Assembly (NCBI GenBank): GCA_900708905.1
Contig: CAADRB010000086.1
Span: 116,771 to 180,770 of the forward strand
DNA from: Hymenolepis diminuta
Taxonomy: Eukaryota; Platyhelminthes; Cestoda; Cyclophyllidea; Hymenolepididae
Length of the DNA: 64,000 bases
Reading direction: 5' to 3'
This document shows positions 32,801-43,769 of this stretch, one piece after another (the stretch's first letter is position 1; each line of letters opens with the position of its first letter). The notes beneath the pieces are model-generated. The model was not told the DNA's origin. It worked only from the letters and a program-made list of their open reading frames with translations, and made no database searches. Both the position numbers and the translations under genes were made by a program.

Positions 32801-35000
32801 CCCATGTTATTCGTTCCTAAAGAGAGCGGTCATAGTAGCAACTCCTATTATAAGTAATAACGTGAAGGCATCGATGGAGTTGAAAAGTGCGCTTAGTTAT
32901 AGCCTGTGTGAACTAGGAGAGGAGTTGTAGAGATAAGAAAAAGCCACTGAATCATGAATTTCGTGTTAAAAGTATCATAAATGCCCACTACTTTGTTTGG
33001 AATCAGAAAAGTAAGAAATAAGTTAATTACTCCTTCAAACGTAAATGTCTTGTTCAGGATCCTAGTGATTTTCCCAAAGCCATCAAGTTCTACTTTCCAT
33101 TAAAAGCTGTTTGTTGTGAATATAAGCGCAGCACACATCCGCGATTTGATTCGCTAATTTTTTAAAAATCAGCTCAAAGTTCTCTTATTACCTATCACAT
33201 TATTTGTTTAAGGAGAAGAAGCAGCCCGGATAAGTGATTCATTTAATATATGTTCCACTTCAATCTTTTCCTTTGAATTATTCTTTGATGATCACACCAT
33301 CCGGATTTGTTATTAAATATGTCAAATATCTTAATTAGCATCCAATATCTGCTTTCTGGCAATCGGAGGAGACAGATTGAACAAGCTCTCAAATAAGTCC
33401 TATATTTCAAGGGTGCTATAGACTGGGGAAATTAATTATTACTCAGGAACCAAAGTGGAAAATCCAGAAAGTTAAAACTTGTGTCGAAAGGTATAATACA
33501 ACGAACTCAGTCTACAAGATAAATGCGGATAACACTGTAGCTTCGATATTCAGTAGAAGCATGACGTTTATGATTTCTCATCTTCGTCTCTTATCATGAT
33601 TATGCAGCTGTTCTTCTTGTTTGAATGCATCTAATTCTTTGTTGTGGCTAATTCTGGGCAAATTCCATCTCAGAGGAATTGAATATGCCACAGTTTTAGG
33701 AATATTGGCTTTCTCATTAGCACTTTCCCCCAAAATCCTTACCGACTTAGGGGAAATCTTTTCAAATAATTAGTTGATCTGACGCTCATGTAATCTGAGA
33801 TGAGATCAACGTCCAAATTGACTGCAAAAAGATGACGGTGTCAATTGAAACCCGATATTTTCACATTCACATACTCCTGGTCTGGTTTTATTCAATTGAC
33901 TTAATTTAGTAATGTAGATTTTAATTAATATTTCTTTATTAACGAAATCAAACAAAGAAATGATTTGTAAGAAATCCGTACTAATAAATATTAGATATTA
34001 TATACTTATAGAATATCTACGTGATAAACATTCTATACCCGGAAGTATATATGTATATAATATATTTTAAAAAAGTAATTTTATGGAATTATAGATATAT
34101 ATTTATTTAGAAAAAGAAATTCATTTTCAGTATGGAAGTATGCCACATTGAAAGGCGCATTTAAAGGTAACAGTAGTAGGTACTTAAGAAGCGGGGAGAG
34201 GAAGCCTAGAATGAATATTTTTTATTAAAAAGTAATTAATCGATATTCGCACATATCCTGAGAGATGTATGTGAATTGGTGGTATTAGAGCAGTGAGACG
34301 AATAAGGAAACAAATAATTTGTAAGTGGTATGTATGGGGCCAAATGTTAAATTGGAGCAGTCTGACTTATGATCTCACTAGCCAGTTAGAATGGCTATAT
34401 TTAATCATGTTCTTCCTTACATAAACGTCTAGCACAGAACAAGTGCCAATAAGCGTCCAAGGTTCTGCAGATACTATCGAGAAGCCCAAATAAGCGGTCA
34501 ACAAGAGACGAGCTGTGTTGGTCTTTATGTATATTTGTGCTCCCTTCTCTCTTGCTATGTCCATTTAAGCACTTATATTTCATTACATTGTGTACCATTT
34601 CTCTAATAAATTTCTACTCTACTCAGATCACTATGAATAGCGGGGTAGTGGGAATATTGAGGACGAAAGAGGATCATAGAGAAGTGGCTTCACATTGACA
34701 TAAACTTATTGATATCCTCTAGTATGCATTGTACTGGCCAGAGTAGGTGATATATGATTTTATTATCCTGTATTTACATTTTTGGACTGGAGGAGGAAGC
34801 ATGTTCTTCTGCAATTACTCAATGTTCCTCATTCTTGTACACCAGTTTACTTAAACTGAAAAATGAGCATTGGTATTTGGCACGGATCAATGTGAACTGT
34901 ACGGGCATTTTGCAATATCGGTTGCAGAAGATAGCTTTCGTAATAAGAAATCACCAAAACTAAGAATATTAAAATTTACATTAATCGCATATTTGTCTCT
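29870..35000. other. AT-rich gene-free stretch
   Basis: No gene, RNA gene or named mobile element was recognised. Open frames of 60-75 codons are scattered and have no motifs. An inverted repeat (agatatt / aatatct) lies within a very AT-rich patch at about 33988-34110. Short-exon genes cannot be excluded. Confidence 0.4.
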
Positions 35001-35009
35001 ATGACACCT

Positions 35010-35270
35010 TGATTACTCCCCTGCTGTGACTTCAAGAGCTCCTGGATAAATATCGTGTGCCTTACTTTTCCCAGTCAGTGGTATCCAGAGCCTTTCCATC
35101 TATTTATGCCACTCCTTCTCAGTGAACTATTTAAGCAACTCCTGTGTAAATAAACGCACGATCGCTGCATTAAATGGCAAAACTCCCTCTCCTGGTTCTC
35201 TCTCAATAAAGTTGTTGTCTTGGCGACGTTTTGTGTAGCCTACAAAATATTTAGTGGTAACAAGATTACT
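35010..35270 (+). mobile_element. Possible LTR end of a retrotransposon
   Basis: This less AT-rich block contains an AATAAA (35205-35210) followed by 'gttgttgtcttggcgacg' and then 'tagtggtaacaag'. The layout resembles the R-U5 part of flatworm Gypsy-type LTRs followed by a primer-binding-like TGG. A second TGG motif close to an initiator-tRNA primer site lies at 35079-35091. No partner LTR or coding part was found nearby, so a solo LTR remnant is the best reading. The call is weak. Confidence 0.3.
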
Positions 35271-35449
35271 CAGCCACTAGCCATCCTTCTAAATGTACGC
35301 GTATTTAAAGAAACGCACATCTCGGTATTATCTTTTCTTCTTAAAATGTGATTTTGAGATTAGGTTCAAGTAAAGATGATAAGCCAATGTCACTACGACG
35401 TTATTTGATTACATTTGAAGGAAACTCTGATCCAAGAATTTTGAGAACT

Positions 35450-35725
35450 ATGATCTCTGTCATTTTAAAATCATATCAACTGCTTAAGATCATGTAAAAT
35501 TACCCGTTGACCATCGCAATTAGATAATTAGTCAAAAGGCACTGGATTTGTGATCCAGGGGACGATGTATGAAATTTGAAGTTAGGATTGTGAAACAGTG
35601 AATTATCCATTTATTGAATATTCTACAACCCGAATTAGGTAATTGCATGAAGTAACTCTATTGACACTCTTCTTTCAATTCCCTCTCCTTATTCCTCAGT
35701 TACATATCAATGAATAAAAAACTCT
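35450..35725 (-). repeat. SINE-like repeat, family A
   Basis: The reverse complement carries 'cctaacttcaaatttcatacatcgtcccctggatcac' (about 35549-35585), matching the B-box-like start of family A (as in 25600-25640), and a 'ttcattatt/ccctctcctt' block further on. The match is more decayed than the copies at 25.4 and 36.9 kb. Confidence 0.5.
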
Positions 35726-35739
35726 GCCACTCGTTTTAT

Positions 35740-36120
35740 TGTTCCTCTTGTAGCGGATGCTACATCAATAAGCCTTTTTGCTGCAGCTAGCTAACACGCC
35801 TAGGCAGTCCGGAGAGCGTCTAGCAGAATCCTCTACTATAAGTTTGCCCCCAAAATAAGCTAGGTTGTTCCCTAAGTAGCGAGAACAAGAAAGGCGTGGA
35901 GTGGAGAGGGTTTATTGCTCCGTGTCGATGAGACAGCAAGGATTCTATTTTATATGTGTGAACAGAGCTCCTTCTGAGATTTTGTCCACGAGCCTGGTTC
36001 TTATATACAAACAACGCTAAGATGCAGGGATAGTGACTGGTGATTGCCTGGAGGCCTCTGCAGGCGAACTCCACACTCTCAACCTAGATTATCTTCACTA
36101 GGTACTGACGCTTCCCCTTC
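35740..36120. other. Relatively GC-rich unassigned block
   Basis: Base composition is visibly higher in G+C than in the flanks, and a 14-base imperfect palindrome (gtagcggatgctac) occurs at 35752-35765. An 84-codon frame on the - strand (35820-36074) is open but shows no motif. The contrast with its neighbours suggests an inserted element or a decayed exon of something, but the family is unknown. Confidence 0.3.
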
Positions 36121-36879
36121 CAACCTACTTAAAAATAAAAACTTCTTTATTTAAAGATCTTATGCGCAGCCATTTCTCCGAAATTAATTTCAATTTGATG
36201 AACACTAAATGGAAATAGTTTATTAAAATATTCTGAAGCACACCTCAATATTATTAAAAACAGTTTAGATTAAACATCTCCCACAGTTATATTGAAAAGA
36301 TATTGGTGGTTATTTATGACAACATAAATCATTGCAATTTTATGACCTATGAATAATTAGACTAAATACATTTTTGTGAGAAAAATATATTTGAATATTA
36401 TTGAAAATCACTAGAAAAATACGTTGTAGTTTTTTTTCGAAATAACAAGATTTATCAGTAATTCACTTTGATATCCGGAAAGTTATGTGACCCACGATGA
36501 CCTGAATATGACTAACCCGCTCCTGTTGTCACTTGCATCCTGTTTCCTACCAAGACAAGTGAAATGGACACAATATACCGAAGTACTCTGGGTATTTTTG
36601 TTTGCCATTCCCCGTGCAATAAAATAGCGGTATTTTCTGCAAAACATAAATAGAAATACGAATACCCGAAGAATCATCCTGTATTATCTTTATAATTTAT
36701 TTTGTAACAATACTAATAACAATTTCTATCATTGTCCATAGTAATGCAAGAAAATTTGAAAATATTTTTACGTGGGAAACTGCTGGCCTCGAATGACAGA
36801 AATTCATTCGAATGACAAAGGGGTGGAGGTCAAAAAGATGCTGAGAGCACGTTAAGTTATCAAAGAGTCTTTCTTCATT

Positions 36880-37135
36880 TGATTTTTTGGATTCGAGTTG
36901 TGTGATATTCACCACACGAGTAGCTCAAGTTCCGAAATTTAAATCACATGTTTCTTCCCCGGGATTTCAGCAGATGCATGTCTACGATTTTCAACACTTA
37001 TTGATCGGTATTTTTCAATCAAAAAGGGTCAGTCTTGGCACTTCTTTTCACCTTTTCTTCCTATTATTGAGAAGGCAGATAACCTTTCATGATATTTCAC
37101 AGTTACAGTTTCAACATAGCAAGTACTCAGACGTA
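36880..37135 (+). repeat. SINE-like repeat, family A
   Basis: A well-preserved copy: 'agttccgaaatttaaatcacatgtttcttccccgggatttcagcag' (about 36928-36973), 'gtctacgattttcaacacttattgatcgg', 'gggtcagtcttggcacttc' (about 37026-37044), then 'gagaaggcagataacctttcatgatatttcac' and 'caacatagcaag'. Its order and spacing make it a useful reference copy for the family. Confidence 0.75.
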
Positions 37136-37139
37136 ACCA

Positions 37140-40100
37140 AAAGGTTGTGACTTCTAGTCATTCCTAATGTCTGTAAATTTTCTCTGAACTCTGTCTGATT
37201 TATATTAGGCGAGATAAAAAACAAAATTTGTATTAAAAATATAAAGTCAAAAATTGATAATTTTTCAAAATTAAGTAACAAATATCACCTTTAATCCTGA
37301 AAAGAGTAGTAGGATGTTTGAGGTCACTGCGTTTCTGTCCCCAGGTGCAAGCTGTCTGTACCTGGTATTTCTAGGCTGTATCAAAGTTAAAATACCAGAG
37401 AGATTAAATCTTTAAGAATCGCAAATTTTGATAGGTCAATATTCTTTATTTTTATAACAGTATCTAGACTAATCGGTCGGGCAGACTGCTGCACAGTCAG
37501 TTACTTTATGCAATTTTTTCATAAGGTCTATCCCCACACAGCTTTTTTCAGGTCTCTTTGAAGCGTTATTTGCTTACATTAGCTTTGCTTCCAGTAAATG
37601 CTAACTCCCACCCTTCCTTTCGTGTTTTACAACTGTTTATTCTGACCGGTTATAAAAGCACACAATGGCCAAAAGGATTTTCGGGAGATCTTGTCTGCTC
37701 CCAGATGTCGAAAGGTTTGCACAAAAACCGCATAGGTTAGTGATCTCTCACTTCGAATAAACGCTACGTTATAAATCCCCCGCACACCTATGACTTTAAT
37801 TCACACTTGAATAGAATTTTTGACAAGTGACTATCAGAATGACAAGAACTTTTAATTGATCCCAATGAAAAATGTATGATATTTTAAACATTTGATGTTT
37901 CTATCGTTATCAAACATTGACAATAAACGTCCTCCTATCAAGAACAAATAATCAGTAATTGTTTTTATCACACATGCGATTTGGACAAAAAGATCACAAT
38001 TATCAAATAGGGAGGAATGTGAAATATGAAGATGTCGTTCTAGAAAAATGAAAGTATCTCAAGAGCCCGAGTTGTAATTCACGCCTCTTTATAAGTCAAA
38101 GCCTCATGATACTTGAGGAGTTCAGTTATTTTGGAAGATTACTTTCAAAGTAATCGAGGGGACACCCGAATTGACTATCATGATTCGAGATTTTTATTCT
38201 CTTCCAGTTTCATGACCAAATGTTTTAGGATTCAGCTCCGGTTTATTTGATGCCAAGAGAAAATTCATATTGGAATGTGCGTGAATTTAAAGAATGTTAG
38301 GTCACTTCCATCAAACATTGATTAACGAAATATTTGCTTCTAAAAAGTACTTTCAAACTACAAGCTGACTCATAGCTCCCTAATTTAATGGCGGAGGACC
38401 CTCTTAAAATTATTACCTCTGGGTCATTCCAGTCGAGATGCCCAAAGTTGATGATTGGCTTGAATTCGCAATTCACTACCCAATAACTTCAGTTTTCTTA
38501 CTTTCTGGGATGGCATACTGTTCTCTATCGGTTTTCATCACTTCATATCATTTATATTTCGTTGATGGTGTAAAATATACCTTCTTTCCTCACCTATACC
38601 TTGTTCTCCAGTTTTGAAAATGCAACAATTTCAGTTTTATAGGTGAATTTGTTCAGGTAAAACAAATTAGTATCGATATTATTGAGATTCACGTACGCTT
38701 ACTTCTCTCCATCGATCTTGTCTATTATAATCTGAAAGAATAAAATTCCAGATGCATAAGTAGGATCCTAACTGGATGAATAGACATCCGGTTACTAGAT
38801 TAGCCCTGTCTGGTTAAATCTCTCTCTCCAGTATCTGAGCAATAGTTCCACATCAGATAACACTGGGCTTGACCACACAGTATAACAATCATTTGTTATC
38901 TTAATTTTACAGTAATATTTACCTAAGAATAAAAAAGTCAATTCTTCCCAAGTATTGCAATTTTCCGACTTCAGCTCCTCGTTTAATAAATAGAAAAACG
39001 ATGATATCTGAGCAATATAGAATCTAATGAAAGTAAGATCTCCCTCCTCAACATAAATTTCCCAGTAAATTATAGAACTCCGAATTCAGGTAAAACCTTG
39101 AATAATTGCTTAAAAACGAAAATTTCTCACATATATTGTCGGCACTGGTACATCAGTCAGCACAACCGTTAGCAAAGTGAGAGATTACGATTGCTAAGCT
39201 TATTAAAGCACATCTAGTGGACGATACATTCAACTGCTCTGGTTGAAATTGTCAAGAAAGGACTAGGTGAATACATGCTTCTCTTCAGAAAGTTTCAAGT
39301 GTACCACTACTCTACCCGAGATGAATGCTTAGTGAGTGACTGTCTTTCATTTTAACTTTGCCATCAGCGTTTCGAAATCAGTCATTCTTAGATAAAAATT
39401 ACAAAGTGGAGAAAAGTGCATGTACTCCAATTTGGTGCAAGATTATTCTATTCTATTTGTCAACAAGAGATCAAATAAGTTCCGAACTTGCAAAAAGATA
39501 TGTTCTTATACAACACTTATTTTGAGCATAAAAGTAGCACGCTAGGAAATCTTTCTTGCAGTCAAGCGAGTGAACCACTACGCCAATGGTACTCGGTGTT
39601 AATATAAATTCCCGTTTATCCCCGATTGGTTTACCTGACTGACAATTTTGACAGCCTTTTCTTTATTCCTCGGCAACGAATCCTTCAAACCATCTGCAAC
39701 CATGGGAAGGTGTGATTACGTCAGTCTTTGGTAGTGTATCAAGGGCTTGCGGTAAAGGCAGTTATGGAGTAGGGATAGCTTTTAAGCAAGTGGTTTAAAC
39801 CAGACGACGACCACTGCGCAGTCATACCCACAGCGAATGGAAATCCCGAAATGGGAACATTCGGTTAACGTAATGACCGCTCTAAGATGCCGCTTTATTT
39901 GATTCTCTTTACATTCATGGAGTCGTAAAGAGAGGGGATCATTTAAAATGATGAGTATTTAAAAATAAGAATTTTCATTTTCAGCAAAAACTAATTTGAA
40001 CTGCAGTGTTTTGATTCATGAATAACGAAGGAAAACTTGCAGACACCAGAGGTATTATTATAGAGAAAAGATTATTTCTTTAATCAAAAACGAGAAGAAA

Positions 40101-40670
40101 TACAAATTTTAAACTATTTGTGTTTTTTTTTACTTAAAAGGTCAATAATAAATCAAGACAGTGGATATTTTGCCGCTGAATTGAAGTATATGCAGGTAAC
40201 ACACTCGTTAAACTTAAGAAAGCATTTTAATTCTATAAAATATTAAATGACCTACGAATTTTGAATTGTTAGGCGGAAATCGTGAATGAAGGAGATTTCA
40301 TCTTTAGGATGCAATGAGATGTCTTCCTAGCTGTCACTCGTAAACATTTTTTGTTCGGCACATGTGAAAAAAGAGAGAGTTTACACAAAACCGTGGTTAA
40401 ACCCAAAAAGGCTCCAAATAATTCTTTGACCGGGCTACTAAGACTAAAACTGTTAACAATGTGTCGGAAAGTGCGAGTTCTCACCTTAAATGAATTTGAG
40501 CGAAAACTGTGAACTTTGAAGCTACCAACGGTGTGTGAATGTTATTAGAAAAGAATGTAATGGTTTTGCCCTATCGACGGGATCTATGTTTATCAGGCAC
40601 CCAATTTCGAGTTATTTTAACCTAATAAAATAATAGGGCAATTGAAATCCCAAATGTCAAAATATCATCG
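37140..40670. other. AT-rich gene-free stretch
   Basis: No coding gene was recognised. At about 38780-38850 a 'ctgtctggttaaatctctctctccag' segment may be a decayed family B SINE piece. At about 39560-39600 the reverse complement reads 'ggcgtagtggttcactcgcttgac', which looks like a Pol III A-box region of a tRNA-like repeat. Neither is complete. Confidence 0.35.
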
Positions 40671-40671
40671 T

Positions 40672-41800
40672 CAATGTCTAATGTATTTCCAGCTAACAAT
40701 CCAAAAATATTCACAATTTGGCAGTGAGGGAAAAGGGTGGGTAAAATTTTAAGGATCCGACACATTGTATTATCAATTTTCAAAAAATTGTAACGCACCG
40801 GGTAATTCATCAATTGAAATAAATAATTTAATAATAAAAACTGTTTTTAATATAAAAGTGAAGGAAAGTATAAAATCGTTCCATAACATCGTTAAGAAAA
40901 ATATTTAATAATTTTCATGCCATCAATTTCTGTTTTTATTCCGTTTTCTGAACTTCATCGAGCTGATTTTCGATATTGTCACCTGAGTCACAGACGATTT
41001 GCTGGCAAGGAAGTGGGCGATTCGCTTCAGTGGCTTCAAATTATCCAACTAGCTGAGAATCAGGAGATCAAAGTCAGGTTAATTTGTTAAGAAGTATTTT
41101 GCAGTAATTTGCTGATCACCATAAGAAACTTGAGAGTCAAGTTCACTTCCAATTTCAAGGCGTCATGCGAAGCGTTTAGGTGTATATTGTTTGTCGGTTT
41201 CAGATCTGGAAAACTCAGAGTTCGCCATGTTTTTCTTGAGATCAAAGGGATGTCCGATTGATCAAAATTTGCATTTATCAAGTGACATAATCAATCCATT
41301 TTTCGTCAGATATTTGCAGCACTTGTGAAATAGTTCGCAGATGATGTATACTGATTCCTCGAATTTCATATCGATCAGTTCCCTTGGACGAATGCAGATT
41401 TTCATCTTCTCTATTCTCCTCAGGGTTATCTGCCAGGTCTTTACTGAAGATGACTTGCATTTGTAAATTCGATTATTAAAAGTAAGGTTCGCTTCAGGAT
41501 CATGGTGGAATGCACTGATTAGTAATGCAAAGTTGTCTAGGCAGGCTATAAGGATTGAATTTTCTGGATTAAGATTCAAATCTATCAAGAAACTTTCCTG
41601 TTATATTTCTATCATAATTTTTCTAAGTTTTATCTCTCTCTCCCATGAAGTTTTCTTGCTACTTTTCAGGATTTGTTCGAATTTATCAGTTTACGAGGAC
41701 ATTTTCGATATCACTTTTCAAAATAATAGGTTCTTTTTCAAAATCACTCTGCCAAATAATGTAACTTCAGATAAAAATCAAAAATAAATTCCACAAAATA
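40672..41800 (-). pseudogene. LTR retrotransposon relic with partial gag joined to protease
   Basis: On the - strand, about 41780-41290 gives a gag N-terminal half with FHHDPEANLTFNN (about 41473-41515). Then, without a zinc knuckle, about 41268-40940 reads IPLISRKTWRTL and ASHDALKLEVNL, followed by FLTN-stop-PDFDLLILS. These blocks fit the aspartic protease of flatworm Gypsy-type elements, although the active-site Asp-Thr/Ser-Ala triplet itself is not intact. The left edge (40690-40720, 'ccagctaacaatcc') matches 28600-28615 and 29748-29762. The stretch at 40850-40900 ('gaaggaaagtataaaatcg...acatcgttaag') matches 28770-28808. Reverse transcriptase and integrase are absent. It is a second internally deleted copy of the same kind of element as the one at 29 kb. 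Confidence 0.7.
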
Positions 41801-43600
41801 ACATTAATATGAATTCAGCACTTTATATATCAAATCACTTCGAAAGATCTTTCGAAAATACCGGAAACATGGATTGTTCCATTGTATTTATCCCCATACC
41901 GTGAATCAAATATTCTTATATAAAAGCATAGCTACGGATGCGTTTGCCCAAATGATATTTGTACACTAAATTTATGAGTAAACGAAAATTGTAGTGGAAA
42001 GAAGATATTTGATGAAATCTGACTAAGATCCTCTAATATCTTCTTTTCCTTTCTCTTGGTCAGTATCACAACTAAACGAATCAAGAATTTCCCCAGACCG
42101 ATCAGGCAGAAAGGAGTAAAGGCTAATTTTTTATGATTATCTTTAGAATATAGTTCCTGCCCATTTTCGACGTTTTCACTTGATATATATATGTGTAGAT
42201 TTGGCATGACATATGAAATCGTAATGGGGATATAATGTAACTGTCGTCTCGGATGCAGAAATGCATGTTTGCATGCGTAGAAGAATCAGACAAAAGACGT
42301 ATTACGAAACTCCTCGGATTTGGATATTTCCATTATATTACACTTGAATTTAGAACACATGAAGGGAAAAATTTCTATAAAGTTTATAAAATTAAATAAG
42401 TATTGCAAATAATATGGATGGCATTTAAATTAGCTTATCCCAATTTGGCCTCCATCTCAACCTTTTCCCCTGCCTTTACAATTTAAAATTCCTCTTTCTT
42501 TCCCTTTCTCTCTTGCTCCCTTTCCTTCACAATTATTCATTACACCCGTGACACTACCTGATTCCATCTTATTTGGAAAACAATCCTGTTCCCTGTTATT
42601 TCTATGAGGATGGGGATGTTTAGCCAAAGTTGGTTGAGCTACTCGAGTAGCTTTACCGAGTGCATTTGAATTGCAAAGCTAGAAACTTAATAATATTAGA
42701 TTTTTGATTTAAAATAAATTCAATCGTGAAAATACAAATGCATTTGCTTGTCAAATTTTACCCCTTTCACATGAATTTTCACATCGTACTTGATCAGTTT
42801 GTCATGATACATATGATTCACTGTGATCTGTGAGCGCCAGGTTGGGCTAACTGTCAGCCTCTCTGACAGAGGAGGTATCATGAAAACCTAATGTCAGTTT
42901 TTTTCTGCGTCCGCCTTCTATAAACTTTATGTCAGTTTCACACTGGTTTGGATCATATCTAGGATATTTTTCTGGAGAACTACTCTAGTTTCCTGACCTG
43001 ATTTAAGGAAAACCGGTCCAACCCTGTCTAAAAGGATGTTAGGTTATGACAGAAAAGTTAAAACCTCATTTTTAATGAACTTTTGTCTAGTGTAAACACA
43101 CTACGATTAAAATAATTCAATTAAAAGGTTGTATTTTGGATATGATTTAATCATGGCTGCATGGATTTCAACATTATTTCTAATAGGGAAAGGGATTACG
43201 AGGTTTTAGGTCTGAAACGAATGATTTCTAATTAATCCGATTTGTGATTGGCACCACTTCATACATGAGGCATCTGTGGTTTGAACATTAATGAGCAATC
43301 GGTTGGTGTTCTCTTATAAAGACGAATGTATTGAAGTTTTTGTTATTGGTTTCCACGAGCGACGGTTTGTGTACATCTGCACTATCGTAATTCTGCATTT
43401 ACATTCATCTATTATTAGAAGAAAGGAATTGAAATTGACTATGTGAAAAGACTGGATCGTAGGGCTAATACAACCTTTGGATGTACAAAGGTTGACATAC
43501 AGTTGACATACGCTGCAATTTGAAAGCAGTATATTTAAAATTTCAATACCGAAAAAGCTCTGATGTACAAAGAATTTCCAAGACCAGTAGAAGAAATGTA
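41800..43600. other. Gene-free stretch
   Basis: A pyrimidine-rich segment lies at about 42440-42560. A 7-base-pair hairpin (ctgtcag / ctgacag) lies near 42849-42867. No gene was recognised. The 91-codon and 96-codon frames on the - strand (41932-42207, 43314-43604) have no motif. Confidence 0.4.
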
Positions 43601-43609
43601 TCATGGAGC

Positions 43610-43765
43610 CCCTCTAACCAGAGGCTCGCATTCTACCATCTATCTTGCTGATCAGAATGAATCAGGACCGTTAGTAATCCAAACCACTGGATGTGCATTG
43701 ACCTCATGACCTCTAATTTGGAAGGCCTGCGCGTTGACCACTGATGTAAAACAGTTTTCAACATC
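43610..43765 (-). repeat. tRNA-like SINE, family B
   Basis: The reverse complement reads 'catcagtggtcaacgcgcaggccttccaaattagaggtcatgaggtcaatgcacatcc'. This aligns with 'gatcgccttccatttcagaggtcacgggtttgattcccatcc' at about 55360-55402: an A-box-like 'cagtggtc', then 'aggtca-g-ggt' and a decayed B box. It marks family B on the - strand. Confidence 0.6.
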
Positions 43766-43769
43766 ACTT

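Noticed and set aside
43491..43511. Short direct repeat 'gttgacataca-gttgacatac' as part of an array
   Set aside because: Only two units with no further copies; no CRISPR or satellite array is present.
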